Shown: in pieces, positions 1 to 8,131 of the stretch
How the letters are laid out: each line of letters opens with the position of its first letter
How positions within the stretch are numbered: position 1 is the stretch's first letter
Origin: an uncultured Eubacteriales bacterium
GTDB lineage: Bacteria > Bacillota > Clostridia > Lachnospirales > Anaerotignaceae
Length of the DNA stretch: 29,666 nucleotides
NCBI GenBank assembly: GCA_900548595.1
Contig: URLB01000003.1
Coordinates: 1 to 29,666, forward strand
Direction: 5' to 3'
Notes under the pieces: model-generated
Database searches by the model: none
The model's input: the letters and a program-made list of their open reading frames with translations, nothing else
What the model was told of the DNA's origin: nothing
Translations under genes and position numbers: made by a program

Positions 1-255
1 AAATTGCCCACTGCGCTGCCGAATTTCTTTTCGGCAATAAAAATGGCTATTCCCTTAAGCGTTATAGGCGCGGCGATTGCCGAATGGCTCGGAGCGCAAA
101 GCGGTCTCGGTTATTTCAGTAAAAGAATGATGACTCAGCTTGACGGCGCGGGGGTTTTTGCGCCGATTGTTCTGCTGTCCGCAGTAGCAATGCTTTCGGT
201 GGCATTGATCAACATTTTGGAAAATAAAATAATAACTTGGCGAAAAGAGTTATAA
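1..255 (+). CDS. ABC transporter permease, C-terminal fragment (cut by window edge)
   Basis: The frame is open from base 1, so this is the last 84 codons of a longer gene. The residues show two hydrophobic membrane segments around IPLSVIGAAIAEWLGAQSGL and VLLSAVAMLSVALINILEN. The stretch AIAEWLGAQSGLGYF is typical of NitT/TauT-type permeases (SsuC, TauC, ThiX), where it follows the EAA cytoplasmic loop. The product would be an inner-membrane channel subunit importing a small organic molecule such as a thiamine precursor or a sulfonate. The substrate cannot be told from this fragment. The TTG at position 4 is an internal codon, not a start. Family assignment is good; substrate is unknown. Confidence 0.75.
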   Translation, partial: KLPTALPNFFSAIKMAIPLSVIGAAIAEWLGAQSGLGYFSKRMMTQLDGAGVFAPIVLLSAVAMLSVALINILENKIITWRKEL

Positions 256-346
256 AAGTTTTTTGAAACAGTTATGTAAATTTGTCGATTGTGCCGTTTA
301 CGAAATATTGTATGCAAAATCCTAAAGCGCAAGGGGATATGGCGAT

Positions 347-886
347 ATGTACAAAATAGTTTTAGCATTTTCCAACGAAAAAAACAGAACCCGTATATAT
401 GAAACATTGGAAGCTGAGGGATATACTCCGAAAAATATGTGCAGGACAGGAAAGGAAGCCATAAGAGAAATAAGAAGACTCGGCGGCGGAATAATAATAT
501 GCGGATGCAGGCTTCCTGACATGACGGCTGATGATTTGATGTATTACGTAAACGGTATAGCGTCTGTGATTGCGGTAGGTCAGCCTGTAATGCTGGATAT
601 GTGCGAAAATGAAGATATATACAAACTTTCAACGCCTTTGAGAAAGAATAAGCTTATATCGGCGGTTGCATATGTTTTACAAAAGGATTGTACGGTTGCA
701 GAGGCTAAGACATCGGTGCGTACAGAAGAAGAAAAGGAAATTATAAATTGTGCAAAACAGCTTTTAATGAAACATAATAAAATTTCAGAGCCTGAAGCCT
801 ACAGATTTATACAGAAAAAAAGTATGGATATCGGTTTTAAGATGACTTCAACGGCGAGGCTTATAATAAGACATTATAATTTATAA
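347..886 (+). CDS. ANTAR-domain RNA-binding antiterminator with degenerate receiver
   Basis: A 179-residue protein. Residues 1 to about 110 resemble a CheY-like receiver, and about 120-176 form an ANTAR domain (EEKEIINCAKQLLMKHNKIS and a following helix with EAYRFIQKKSMD). ANTAR proteins bind paired or single small RNA hairpins in nascent leaders and stop a terminator from forming. The usual phospho-acceptor aspartate is not evident: the third strand reads IIICGCRLPDM, with Gly or Cys where Asp is expected. Control may therefore be by dimerisation or a ligand rather than phosphorylation. It starts 91 bp after the ABC permease and 49 bp before the MATE gene, but no ANTAR-type hairpin was seen in either gap, so its target is unknown. 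It is a distant paralogue of the ANTAR protein at 8126-8710. Confidence 0.8.
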   Translation: MYKIVLAFSNEKNRTRIYETLEAEGYTPKNMCRTGKEAIREIRRLGGGIIICGCRLPDMTADDLMYYVNGIASVIAVGQPVMLDMCENEDIYKLSTPLRKNKLISAVAYVLQKDCTVAEAKTSVRTEEEKEIINCAKQLLMKHNKISEPEAYRFIQKKSMDIGFKMTSTARLIIRHYNL

Positions 887-935
887 CTGAATAATTTGAT
901 TTTTTGATTTTTGCAGTTTGGTTTAGGAGATTGTT

Positions 936-2306
936 ATGAAATTAGATAAAAGTTTTTATAAAAATATTTTTGCAATAGCTATTCCGATAGCTTTGCAGAA
1001 CCTTATAACGCTGGGAACAAGTATGATGGATACTATAATGCTCGGAAGGGCGGACAGTACGGGAATACTTTTATCGGCGTCATCGTTGGCAAATCAGCCA
1101 TTTTTCATTTTACAGGTGCTTACATTCGGCTTGGCAAGCGGATCGTCTGTGTTGTGCGCACAGTATTGGGGAAAAGGAGAGATAAAACCTATAAAGGATA
1201 TATTTTCATTTGTTCTTAAAATAGCAATTGCCGTCGGAATTATATTTGGTTCGGCTGTATTGTTTTTTCCGGAAAAAGTAATGGGGATTTATTCTAACAA
1301 TCCGGACGTTATAATGCGAGGAGTACAGTACCTTCGTATTATAGGATACGCTTATTTTACGTTTGCCATAAGTAATACTCTTCTTTCGGCGCTGAGGAGT
1401 ATTGAAGTGCTGAGAGTTTCCGTAGTATGTTCGATAGTTTCTTTCTGTACAAACGTATTTTTAAACTGGGTGCTTATATTCGGTAATCTCGGGGCGCCGA
1501 GACTCGGAATACAGGGCGCCGCTATAGCGACTCTTATAGCCAGACTTTGCGAGTTTGTTATAGCTATTGTTTATGTACTTGTTATAGATAAGAGATTAAA
1601 ATTCAGAATAAGCGATATGTTCAGGCACAACAAGCTTTTGGCAGGAGACGTAATAAAAAACGGAACGCCGGTTGTCATAAACGAGCTTATGTGGTCTTTG
1701 GCTACATCGGCACAGGCTGCTATTTTGGGGCATATTACATATTCGGCGGGAGACCCCGTGGCTGCAAATTCCATAGCAGGGGTAATACAGCAGCTTTCTA
1801 CCGTTATTATAATGGGTGTTGCCAACGCGGCAGCCGTTATGGTAGGAATGGCTATAGGCGAGAGTAATATGGCTAAGGCCGAAGAAAGGGCAAAGGCATT
1901 CAGAAATCTTTCGTTTATAATGGGAATAGCCGCATGTACGTTTATATTGGCGCTTAAAAACGTATTCATCGGATTTTATGATATTCCTGTGGAAACCAAG
2001 GAACTGGCAAGCCGGATAATAACAGTATTTGCATTTATAACAATAGGCACCTCAACAAATATGACTCTTATAATGGGTGCGCTGAGAGGCGCCGGCGATA
2101 CAAAATTCTGCATGAGGACGGAAGTTATATGTCTTTGGGGATTGGCTATTCCTTTGGCGCTTGTGATGGCGTTTATTGTAAAAGCGCCTGTTCCGATTGT
2201 ATTTTTCTTTATGAAAATAGATGAAATAGTAAAAGCTATATTATGCTTGATAAGAATGAAAGGCGATAAATGGCTTAATTCTCTGACAAGGGAAGGAGTA
2301 GCGTAA
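936..2306 (+). CDS. MATE family multidrug/toxin efflux transporter
   Basis: A 456-residue, very hydrophobic protein with about 12 membrane segments in two similar halves. The N-terminus (FKNIFAIAIPIALQNLI-type opening followed by SMMDTIMLGR) and the repeat of that pattern around residues 240-300 (GTPVVINELMWSLATSAQ) are typical of MatE-domain proteins of the NorM/DinF class. These export cationic drugs or metabolites in exchange for Na+ or H+. The length is that expected for the family. The start ATG follows an AGGAG ribosome site (TTTAGGAGATTGTT). A strong terminator lies directly after the stop. The true substrate cannot be read from sequence. Confidence 0.9.
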   Translation: MKLDKSFYKNIFAIAIPIALQNLITLGTSMMDTIMLGRADSTGILLSASSLANQPFFILQVLTFGLASGSSVLCAQYWGKGEIKPIKDIFSFVLKIAIAVGIIFGSAVLFFPEKVMGIYSNNPDVIMRGVQYLRIIGYAYFTFAISNTLLSALRSIEVLRVSVVCSIVSFCTNVFLNWVLIFGNLGAPRLGIQGAAIATLIARLCEFVIAIVYVLVIDKRLKFRISDMFRHNKLLAGDVIKNGTPVVINELMWSLATSAQAAILGHITYSAGDPVAANSIAGVIQQLSTVIIMGVANAAAVMVGMAIGESNMAKAEERAKAFRNLSFIMGIAACTFILALKNVFIGFYDIPVETKELASRIITVFAFITIGTSTNMTLIMGALRGAGDTKFCMRTEVICLWGLAIPLALVMAFIVKAPVPIVFFFMKIDEIVKAILCLIRMKGDKWLNSLTREGVA

Positions 2307-2307
2307 T

Positions 2308-2346
2308 AAAAAAGGATTTGAACTGTAAAGTTCAAATCCTTTTTTG
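2308..2346. terminator. Bidirectional intrinsic terminator
   Basis: A perfect 16-bp stem (AAAAAAGGATTTGAAC with its complement) around a six-base loop, with A-run and T-run at its ends, so it works in both directions. It lies between the convergent MATE gene (ends 2306) and lrgB (ends 2355). Confidence 0.92.
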
Positions 2347-2354
2347 ATTGGTTT

Positions 2355-3059
2355 TTAGTATAATCCTGCCATAATCGGAGCAATTACAACCGTAAGAACG
2401 CCTGCGATTACTATAGCCAGCGAACCCATTGCGCCGACAAGTTCATCGAGCTGAATCGCTCTGGATGTTCCTATTGCGTGAGAGGCTGTTCCTACAGACA
2501 GTCCCAATGCGATAGGATTACTGATTTTAAATATTTTTGAAAATACCGTTACAAATGCGGCTCCTATTATACCGGAAACTACTACGGCAACGCATGTAAC
2601 GCCGGCTATACCGCCGAGTTCCTCTGTTATACCGAGGGCTATAGCCAGTGTAACAGATTTTGAGGTAAGTCCGAAATATACTTCCTCTGATATGTTGAAG
2701 AGTTTTGCCATTGCAAACATAGTTACGGAGCATGCAACGGAGCCGGAAAGAATTGCGCATATAATTGCCTTAAAGTTTTTCTTAAGAACCTCAAGCTGTC
2801 GGTAAAGAGGTACGGCAAGAGCTATTGTTGCCGGCGTCAATAAAAATTGAACCATTGATCCGCCGATATTATAAGAGTCATAGCTTACGCCTGTTATAGC
2901 CAAAAACGCAATAACAATAATGATAGCTATAAGCAGCGGATTGCATATTACAAGCTTTGTTTTCTGGTTTATTATAATACCTATTTTAAATGCCAGAAGA
3001 GTGAGAGCGATGCCGAAGAAGGCAGTTCCGAACAGACCGTTATAAAGATTTTCAAGCAT
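2355..3059 (-). CDS. lrgB: LrgB-family antiholin-like membrane protein
   Basis: A 234-residue membrane protein with about six to seven hydrophobic segments. The motif LTPATIALAVPLYRQ, followed by LTSKSVTLAIALGITEELGG and GLSVGTASHAIGTSRA, is the conserved core of LrgB/CidB/YohK. The LrgAB pair acts at the cytoplasmic membrane; it has been linked to control of murein hydrolases and programmed lysis in Staphylococcus, and to pyruvate or other carboxylate uptake in Bacillus and Streptococcus. The start ATG overlaps the lrgA stop by one base (TAATG), which indicates translational coupling in one operon. Confidence 0.92.
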   Translation of the reverse strand: MLENLYNGLFGTAFFGIALTLLAFKIGIIINQKTKLVICNPLLIAIIIVIAFLAITGVSYDSYNIGGSMVQFLLTPATIALAVPLYRQLEVLKKNFKAIICAILSGSVACSVTMFAMAKLFNISEEVYFGLTSKSVTLAIALGITEELGGIAGVTCVAVVVSGIIGAAFVTVFSKIFKISNPIALGLSVGTASHAIGTSRAIQLDELVGAMGSLAIVIAGVLTVVIAPIMAGLY

Positions 3060-3427
3060 TACTTCTCCTCCTTTCCTTTGTTTTCGCTTTTATCTATTAT
3101 TCTTTGAGCAACTTTTCCCGTAACCAAAAAACAAACGACCGTAGATACGATAATGATAGCGAAAATACCGAGAATTTCATCTTTTATATCGGCAAAGCTT
3201 GTTATAAGACTGGCTCCTACAGGAACAAACATGACCGTCATAATACTTAAAAGAAAGTCGGCGGCGTCCTGTACCTGATCCAGCTTTATAACCTTTAGAC
3301 AAAGAAGTACAAACAGAAGAACCATTCCCCAAACGCTTGCGGGAACAGGTAACGGTATTACGGAATTTAGGACTTCTCCTACCAGAGACAGTCCGATGAT
3401 AATACCGAACTGCATAAGATATTTCAT
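3059..3427 (-). CDS. lrgA: LrgA/CidA-family holin-like membrane protein
   Basis: A 122-residue protein starting MKYLMQFGIIIGLSLVGEV. It has four membrane segments and the family motif IPLPVPASVWGMVLLFVLL. The frame stays open upstream to a TTG at 3442. The ATG at 3427 is preferred because a GGGGGG ribosome-binding stretch lies just ahead of it. It is the partner of lrgB, translated first in the same minus-strand operon. In the LrgAB system this smaller subunit resembles a phage holin and forms a membrane complex with LrgB. Its charged C-terminus (DKSENKGKEEK) is probably cytoplasmic. Confidence 0.9.
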   Translation of the reverse strand: MKYLMQFGIIIGLSLVGEVLNSVIPLPVPASVWGMVLLFVLLCLKVIKLDQVQDAADFLLSIMTVMFVPVGASLITSFADIKDEILGIFAIIIVSTVVCFLVTGKVAQRIIDKSENKGKEEK

Positions 3428-3442
3428 AAATATGCCCCCCAA

Positions 3443-3578
3443 CTGATATTTAACAATAAGGCGAAAATCATCAATATAAATTTATTGAAGTTTTATAAAA
3501 AATAATAATTGTCCTACCAATTATTATAAAATTCTGTACAAAAAAGTCAATAAAATAGAGATTAAAAAAGATATAAAT
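3443..3578. other. AT-rich intergenic region upstream of lrgA
   Basis: 136 bp between the start of lrgA and the stop of the DUF4317 gene. It is very A/T-rich and presumably holds the lrgAB promoter. No clear -35/-10 pair or terminator stem could be singled out by eye. Confidence 0.4.
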
Positions 3579-4805
3579 TTAAAGTTCCGTATCAATACCG
3601 TTTATTACGGTATGTTCACCGTTATCTATAGGGACAATCAAGAATCTTCTACCGTCAATGATTTTTGCTTCTATTTCGTCTGCTTTTTTTTCGCTTACAT
3701 TCAGTATTATTTCCGAATTGTTTTCAGCCCATGGAAGGGAACGGTTTTCTGTGGAAATTTCTTTTATTTGTTCTTTTAATTCCTCTACCTCTTTTTGAAG
3801 TCTCTGCTCTCTCTGCTTTTTGCAGTGGTTTTCAATAGCTTTTGTATCAACTATGTTTTCGAGAACAGGAGATTCGTCTCCGAATTCTTCAATGCAGGCG
3901 GCTTCTATCTTTATCGCTATATCTTCCGGTATGCTTGTCTTAAGATTTTCCATGGCATGATTGTCAAGAGTAGACGGAGTATTGCTCATACAGTTTTCTT
4001 CGGCTATGTAATTTAACGCCTGATGAACGTTTATTATTACTTCATCGCTGTCATATTCGCTGTCTGTCAAAGCGTTTTTTAAAATGTCGTCGAAAGTCTT
4101 TTTTTCTTCCGAAGCAGTGCGTTTGGGTTTACAACCGAGAGCCGACTCCATAAACTCCGGACGAGGCTCTTTAGCATTTTTGGTGTAATAGATAATGGAA
4201 TGAATATCGCTGCTTCTGTCCGTGAAAGCAGGGAAAACAAATCCCGTATCAGGCATTGAAACTACCCAGTCGCGTATTCTGGAACCTATTCTGTGAGTAT
4301 CTTCCCTATAGCCGAGAGCTGCTTTTGTAAGTTCCACAGGGCAGATAGAACATATTATGTAGCTGTAAACTTCCTCAGACTCATCCAGCTTATTGTTATC
4401 GTTTGTCTTTGTAATGACATCATAGGCGTCATGGAAAAGAAGTATAAGATAGTTTCCGTCATAATCGTAGTTATTTATAATAAGTTCATAAAGCCTATCC
4501 GCAAGGCCTTCCGTTTTTAAACCGCTGTCCCTCAGACCGAGAAGAAAATTCTGTTTGCCGCCATGCAACTCCTCTTCAGGATTAAATTCCAGTTCCAGTA
4601 GATTATTTCCCACTGTGCCGGAAAGAGTTTTTTTGGCAATTTCCAAATATTTAAAAAATTCATCGTCGACAAGGTTTAAAAATGTTTCATTTATTTTTAA
4701 AATAATATTTTTATGGGAGTCGACGTAACATCCGAGCATTTTAGTGAATGTACATTCCTCTTTTTTCATTCTTTTTTTCAGTTCCGATATATCTTTTCTG
4801 TTCAT
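3579..4805 (-). CDS. DUF4317 family protein
   Basis: A 408-residue soluble protein beginning MNRKDISELKKRMKKEECTF. The opening, the internal NNLLELEF and QNFLLGLRDSGLK stretches and the conserved VCPVEL-like segment (here CSICPVELTKAALGY, residues about 150-165) match the clostridial family DUF4317, which has no established function. The C-terminal third is strongly charged and predicted to be helical (KQREQRLQKEVEELKEQIKE), likely a coiled coil. The start ATG has a good ribosome site (GAGAGGAT). The gene stands alone on the minus strand between lrgAB and spoIVB. Confidence is high for the family name and nil for function. Confidence 0.8.
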   Translation of the reverse strand: MNRKDISELKKRMKKEECTFTKMLGCYVDSHKNIILKINETFLNLVDDEFFKYLEIAKKTLSGTVGNNLLELEFNPEEELHGGKQNFLLGLRDSGLKTEGLADRLYELIINNYDYDGNYLILLFHDAYDVITKTNDNNKLDESEEVYSYIICSICPVELTKAALGYREDTHRIGSRIRDWVVSMPDTGFVFPAFTDRSSDIHSIIYYTKNAKEPRPEFMESALGCKPKRTASEEKKTFDDILKNALTDSEYDSDEVIINVHQALNYIAEENCMSNTPSTLDNHAMENLKTSIPEDIAIKIEAACIEEFGDESPVLENIVDTKAIENHCKKQREQRLQKEVEELKEQIKEISTENRSLPWAENNSEIILNVSEKKADEIEAKIIDGRRFLIVPIDNGEHTVINGIDTEL

Positions 4806-5078
4806 TATTTTATCCTCTCATTCAGAAAATATTGTTAAAAATAATTATAAATTTAAAAAGCAATTACCGCAAGTATGAAATAAAACACATATATTTGGGC
4901 AGTATAATATTCAGTGAAGAATTATAAAAATATTTAGCCGATTATTTAGTTTCAGCTGATTTACTTTATTTCAGCATATCTTAAAATCTTTGCTAGTATA
5001 GCTTTTTATCGGTCGGGTTAAATTAAACTTTGCGAAGAGAAATCTTCGTAAAAGCCGATGTTCAGGGATGTGAAAAAA
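4806..5078. other. Intergenic region between DUF4317 gene and spoIVB
   Basis: About 270 bp, A/T-rich, between two divergent genes, so it must hold both promoters. A small inverted repeat (GCGAAGA, four-base loop, TCTTCGT; about 5031-5048) lies just before spoIVB. A forespore sigma-factor promoter would be expected for spoIVB, but no site could be assigned with confidence. Confidence 0.4.
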
Positions 5079-6128
5079 ATGAAAGCTGGCAAGAAATTAT
5101 TGGTTATACCGATTTTAGCCGCAGCATGCCTTTTTCCGTCATCTGCAGGCGGCGGTGAAAAGAGCACTGTAGAAGCGGCAGTTGTAAAAAACGAAGAGAA
5201 AATGCTTATTCCGGGCGGAACCGCGGTAGGCGTTACACTTGAAAGCAACGGAATACTTGTTCTCGGAACAGGCAATGTTACGGGCAGAGACAGGCATGTG
5301 TATTCACCGGCTGAAAATATTCTCAGAGAAGGGGATATTATATTAAGCGCCGGAGGAATTGAACTGGAAGACAAAGAGGCGCTGTCTTTGGCTGTAAGAG
5401 ACTGTAATGACAGGCTTGATTTAAAGGTAAAGAGGAAAAACGAGGTGCTGGATGTAAGCCTGACTCCCGTTAAATGCATGGAGGACGGCAGCAATAAAAT
5501 AGGAGTATGGGTAAGGGATAGCACACAGGGAATAGGGACTCTTACCTATATTGATCCTAAAAATAACAGTTTCGGAGCATTGGGGCACGGAGTTTATGAC
5601 GCCGATACCGGAGAACTGATGACTGTTAAAAGCGGAAATGTAGTTAAAAGCAATATAACGGGAGTCAGAAAAAGTGAAAAGGGCAAGCCCGGTGAACTGA
5701 CAGGTGTACTGGATAAAAATGAAATAAAGGGCGAAATTACGGAAAATAATAAATGCGGTATTTACGGCGTTCTTAATGAGCAGTCAGTTGAGGAATATTA
5801 TAACAAGCCTATTCCGATAGCTGATAAATCTGAAATAAGACAAGGTGATGTTACGATATTAAATTCATCGGTCGACGGCAGAATCAGTGAATATAAGGCG
5901 GAAATCACGTCGATTAATTTGAATCATAAAGACGCCGACAAAGGAATAGTATTGAAAATAACCGATGAAAATCTGAAAGAAACTGCTGGAGGAATTGTGC
6001 AGGGCATGAGCGGCTCTCCGATCATACAGGACGGTAAATTGATAGGCGCTGTAACACATGTGCTTGTTAACGATCCGACAAGAGGGTACGGTATATTTAT
6101 AGAAAATATGCTGGAAGCAGCGGAATAA
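5079..6128 (+). CDS. spoIVB: SpoIVB-like serine peptidase (S55, sporulation signalling)
   Basis: A 349-residue protein with an N-terminal hydrophobic anchor (KLLVIPILAAACLF), a PDZ domain (about residues 60-125; GDIILSAGGIELEDKEAL) and a C-terminal S55 peptidase domain. Catalytic candidates are His170 in ALGHGVYD and Ser311 in GMSGSPIIQ. In Bacillus, SpoIVB is secreted from the forespore and cleaves SpoIVFA, releasing pro-sigma-K processing. The length is slightly below the ~420 residues of the Bacillus protein. ATG 5079 was chosen because AGGGA lies 10 bases before it; an in-frame ATG at 5058 lacks a ribosome site. The usual neighbour spo0A is not in the window. The last ~120 bp are repeated, with divergence, at 7295-7417. 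Confidence 0.88.
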   Translation: MKAGKKLLVIPILAAACLFPSSAGGGEKSTVEAAVVKNEEKMLIPGGTAVGVTLESNGILVLGTGNVTGRDRHVYSPAENILREGDIILSAGGIELEDKEALSLAVRDCNDRLDLKVKRKNEVLDVSLTPVKCMEDGSNKIGVWVRDSTQGIGTLTYIDPKNNSFGALGHGVYDADTGELMTVKSGNVVKSNITGVRKSEKGKPGELTGVLDKNEIKGEITENNKCGIYGVLNEQSVEEYYNKPIPIADKSEIRQGDVTILNSSVDGRISEYKAEITSINLNHKDADKGIVLKITDENLKETAGGIVQGMSGSPIIQDGKLIGAVTHVLVNDPTRGYGIFIENMLEAAE

Positions 6129-6134
6129 TAGAGG

Positions 6135-6168
6135 CAGGCAGCGTAACAAAATACGTTGCCTGTTTTTG
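6135..6168 (+). terminator. Intrinsic terminator after spoIVB
   Basis: An 11-bp stem (CAGGCAGCGTA with TACGTTGCCTG, one G-T pair), a six-base loop and a TTTTT run, seven bases after the spoIVB stop. Confidence 0.85.
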
Positions 6169-6314
6169 TAATTTTGTTATCTATGAAAATGAATTAGCTT
6201 GTGTTATACTGTTAATAGGCACAAATGAATGGGAAATTTTGCATTTTTTTGATTGATAATTAAGGACAAACACTTCAGCCTTCTCATCAAGTCAATGGAA
6301 CAGGAGATGTGGTT

Positions 6315-7181
6315 ATGTACTATTTTGAACCCGTAAATATAGACCAATGGAATATGTTTGAAAAAGTAAAAAACACAGGTCATATTGAGCCCTTTTTAGC
6401 TACCTCCACTATGAATGTAGGAGATACAATACTACTTCATGTCGGCTCTCAGAATAAGAATTATAAAAGTGGCATTTATGCAATTGCAACAATCGTTAAA
6501 GAGCCATATATTCTAGAGAATTCACCAAACGATTATTGTAATAACAAGTTAACAGTAAATGCACGTATAGATAGAATTAATTACTCATGGCCATTTATAC
6601 CACACGATGAATGTAAGGATTTTATCAAACAGTTTAGAACAGTACATAGGATAAACGATAAATATTACATGCTAATTAAAGAAAAAATTGATATGCGAAG
6701 TAACTTTTGTCAGCAAGTGATTGGTTTGAATAGCGATTGCAGTAAAGAATCAATTATACAATGTATAGAAACTAATGCAAATAATTTGCAGTTAGTTGGG
6801 AAGGAAAGAGAGATTTTTGTAAAGTCAAGAGTTAACCAAAGTGTGTTTAGAGAACGTTTATTGAAAAAATATGATTGTTGCTGTTTATGTAAAGTAAGTG
6901 ATCCGAAATTTTTGATTGCCAGTCATATCAAACCATGGGCATGTAGTGAGAGTGGCGAAAAGCTTGATATAGATAATGGATTGTTGCTATGTCCTAACCA
7001 TGATGCGTTATTTGATTCTGGATACATTTCTTTCGATGAAAATGGCGTTATTATGATTTCTGAACATTTGAAGAGAGATGATGCTATTTTTATGAACATA
7101 AATGAATACATGAGAATTTCCTTGTCAAGTCAGAACCAAAAATATATGAAATTTCATAGAGAAAAAATTTTCAAGAAATAA
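6315..7181 (+). CDS. EVE-HNH endonuclease (probable modification-dependent restriction enzyme)
   Basis: A 288-residue, two-domain protein. The N-terminal ~110 residues (YYFEPVNIDQWNMF, VGDTILLHVGSQ, SGIYAIATIVKEPYIL) fit an EVE/PUA-like fold, which flips out and reads modified bases. The C-terminal part (about 180-260) is an HNH_2 nuclease with the CxxC-like DCCCLCKVSD, SHIKPWA (His204), DNGLLLCPNHDALFD (His229) and GYISFDENG. EVE-HNH proteins are known as type IV-like enzymes that cut DNA carrying 5-methyl- or hydroxymethyl-cytosine, protecting against modified phage DNA. An in-frame GTG at 6309 exists; ATG 6315 is preferred because CAGGAGA is well placed before it. The gene is visibly more A/T-rich than spoIVB and lies between the two copies of the spoIVB end, so it was probably acquired by transfer. 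Confidence 0.82.
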   Translation: MYYFEPVNIDQWNMFEKVKNTGHIEPFLATSTMNVGDTILLHVGSQNKNYKSGIYAIATIVKEPYILENSPNDYCNNKLTVNARIDRINYSWPFIPHDECKDFIKQFRTVHRINDKYYMLIKEKIDMRSNFCQQVIGLNSDCSKESIIQCIETNANNLQLVGKEREIFVKSRVNQSVFRERLLKKYDCCCLCKVSDPKFLIASHIKPWACSESGEKLDIDNGLLLCPNHDALFDSGYISFDENGVIMISEHLKRDDAIFMNINEYMRISLSSQNQKYMKFHREKIFKK

Positions 7182-7227
7182 AATCTAAATTTCCAGTTTT
7201 GCCAATTGAATATCAGTTATTTCAAAC

Positions 7228-7260
7228 AGCTATGTACTTAACTGTTCATAGCTATTTTTT
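7228..7260 (+). terminator. Intrinsic terminator after the EVE-HNH gene
   Basis: A 7-bp stem AGCTATG with CATAGCT around a 12-base loop, followed by ATTTTTT, 47 bp after the stop codon. Confidence 0.7.
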
Positions 7261-7294
7261 AAATGAAAATTGTTGTCCCTAATGACAATCACTC

Positions 7295-7417
7295 GTGAAT
7301 GGCTCGCCCATCATACAGGACGGTAAATTGATAGGCGCTGTAACGCATGTGCTAGTCAACGACCCGACAAGAGGATATGGTATATTTATCGAGAATATGC
7401 TGGAAGTAGCGGGATAA
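7295..7417 (+). pseudogene. Detached 3' end of a second spoIVB copy
   Basis: Translates in one frame as VNGSPIIQ followed by a tail matching spoIVB residues 310 to the end. It corresponds base for base to 6006-6128 at an offset of 1289 bp, with no gaps and about 14 mismatches (roughly 88% identity by hand count). A stretch of 35 bp is identical (6021-6055 and 7310-7344). From the GGC codon onward, ten of twelve differences are silent, so both ends evolved under selection as coding sequence before they came together. The catalytic Ser codon AGC is AAT here. It has no start codon and no upstream domain, so it is a remnant. Confidence 0.9.
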
Positions 7418-7421
7418 CAAC

Positions 7422-7456
7422 AATGCCCACATCGATTCTGTCGATGTGGGCATTTA
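7422..7456. terminator. Inverted repeat, likely terminator
   Basis: A perfect 14-bp stem (AATGCCCACATCGA and complement) with a five-base loop, four bases after the stop of the spoIVB remnant. The T-run is weak (TTTATAATTATT). It is plausibly the terminator that originally ended spoIVB, and it may also serve the minus-strand gene ending at 7460. Confidence 0.7.
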
Positions 7457-7459
7457 TAA

Positions 7460-7768
7460 TTATTCTATACAATTTTTCAAATAAATCAATAGGTCCAAAA
7501 GGACAGTACCTGACCATCCTGTTTCAGGTTGCCTATTAATAGCATTTGATGTCTTAAAATTGCGTGGGAACTGGTCTAATTTATATTTCGCAACATTTCG
7601 TTTTGTTGTTACCATTCCTCTTGTACCATTCTCACCGGTTTTATAATATAAATTGGTGCCACCGAACAGAGAACCTTTATATAAGTCGTTCTTCAGTGCA
7701 TGATATGGAGCAAAATCAGGACACAACTCTTTCATGATAAGAAGTATATCTTGTTCTAAATTATCCAT
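7460..7768 (-). CDS. Hypothetical protein
   Basis: A 102-residue protein starting MDNLEQDILLIMKELCPDFA. Soluble, with a mixed-charge middle (GTNLYYKTGENGTRGMVTTKRN) and a hydrophobic C-terminal helix (TVLLDLLIYLKN). I do not recognise a family. An upstream in-frame ATG at 7777 exists, but AAGGATG lies six bases before the ATG at 7768, which favours that start. It stands alone on the minus strand beside the spoIVB remnant, so it may belong to the same insertion or to the original flank. Confidence 0.5.
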   Translation of the reverse strand: MDNLEQDILLIMKELCPDFAPYHALKNDLYKGSLFGGTNLYYKTGENGTRGMVTTKRNVAKYKLDQFPRNFKTSNAINRQPETGWSGTVLLDLLIYLKNCIE

Positions 7769-7777
7769 TGTTAACAT

Positions 7778-8125
7778 CCTTATTCTACATTGCTTTCTAT
7801 TAAACGATTATTTTCCAGTATAGTATATACAGAAGTAATTTTCAATAGCACTGAAATGTTACGAATTGTATTGCCTGCTTTTTACCTTATATGAATATTA
7901 AAACAGAAGCGCTCATATATAATGGGAATAGGAACCTTCGGTTTGCAAAGCTCAATAATAATTAAATAATTTCCGCTTTTTTATATAGTAACATTACCAA
8001 GCTATAAATCTGTAAACGAGGTTTACAGCAATCTAATTTCTGAAAAGGGGGAATACTATATGAAAGAGTTTAATTGTTCTTATTCAACGCAAATTGAAAA
8101 AACTTTTATTAATCTTAAAATTCAA
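7778..8125. other. Intergenic region with an inverted repeat
   Basis: About 350 bp, A/T-rich. It holds a perfect 8-bp inverted repeat (CTGTAAAC-GAG-GTTTACAG, 8010-8028), which on the minus strand is followed by ATTTATAG and could be a weak terminator for the nitrogen operon ending at 8126. A plus-strand 23-codon ORF (8060-8131) is listed separately. Confidence 0.45.
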
Positions 8126-8131
8126 TTATGA
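8060..8131 (+). CDS. Possible 23-residue peptide (doubtful)
   Basis: ATG preceded by AAAAGGGGGAAT, a strong ribosome site, then 23 codons (MKEFNCSYSTQIEKTF and a hydrophobic tail) to TGA. The end overlaps the end of the convergent ANTAR gene by six bases. No family is recognised and no promoter was found. It may be the stub of a deleted gene. Confidence 0.25.
   Translation: MKEFNCSYSTQIEKTFINLKIQL

Noticed and set aside
6129..7294. Insertion sequence between the two spoIVB ends
   Set aside because: No transposase, no terminal inverted repeats at both ends and no short target duplication; the long diverged duplication fits end-replacement better.
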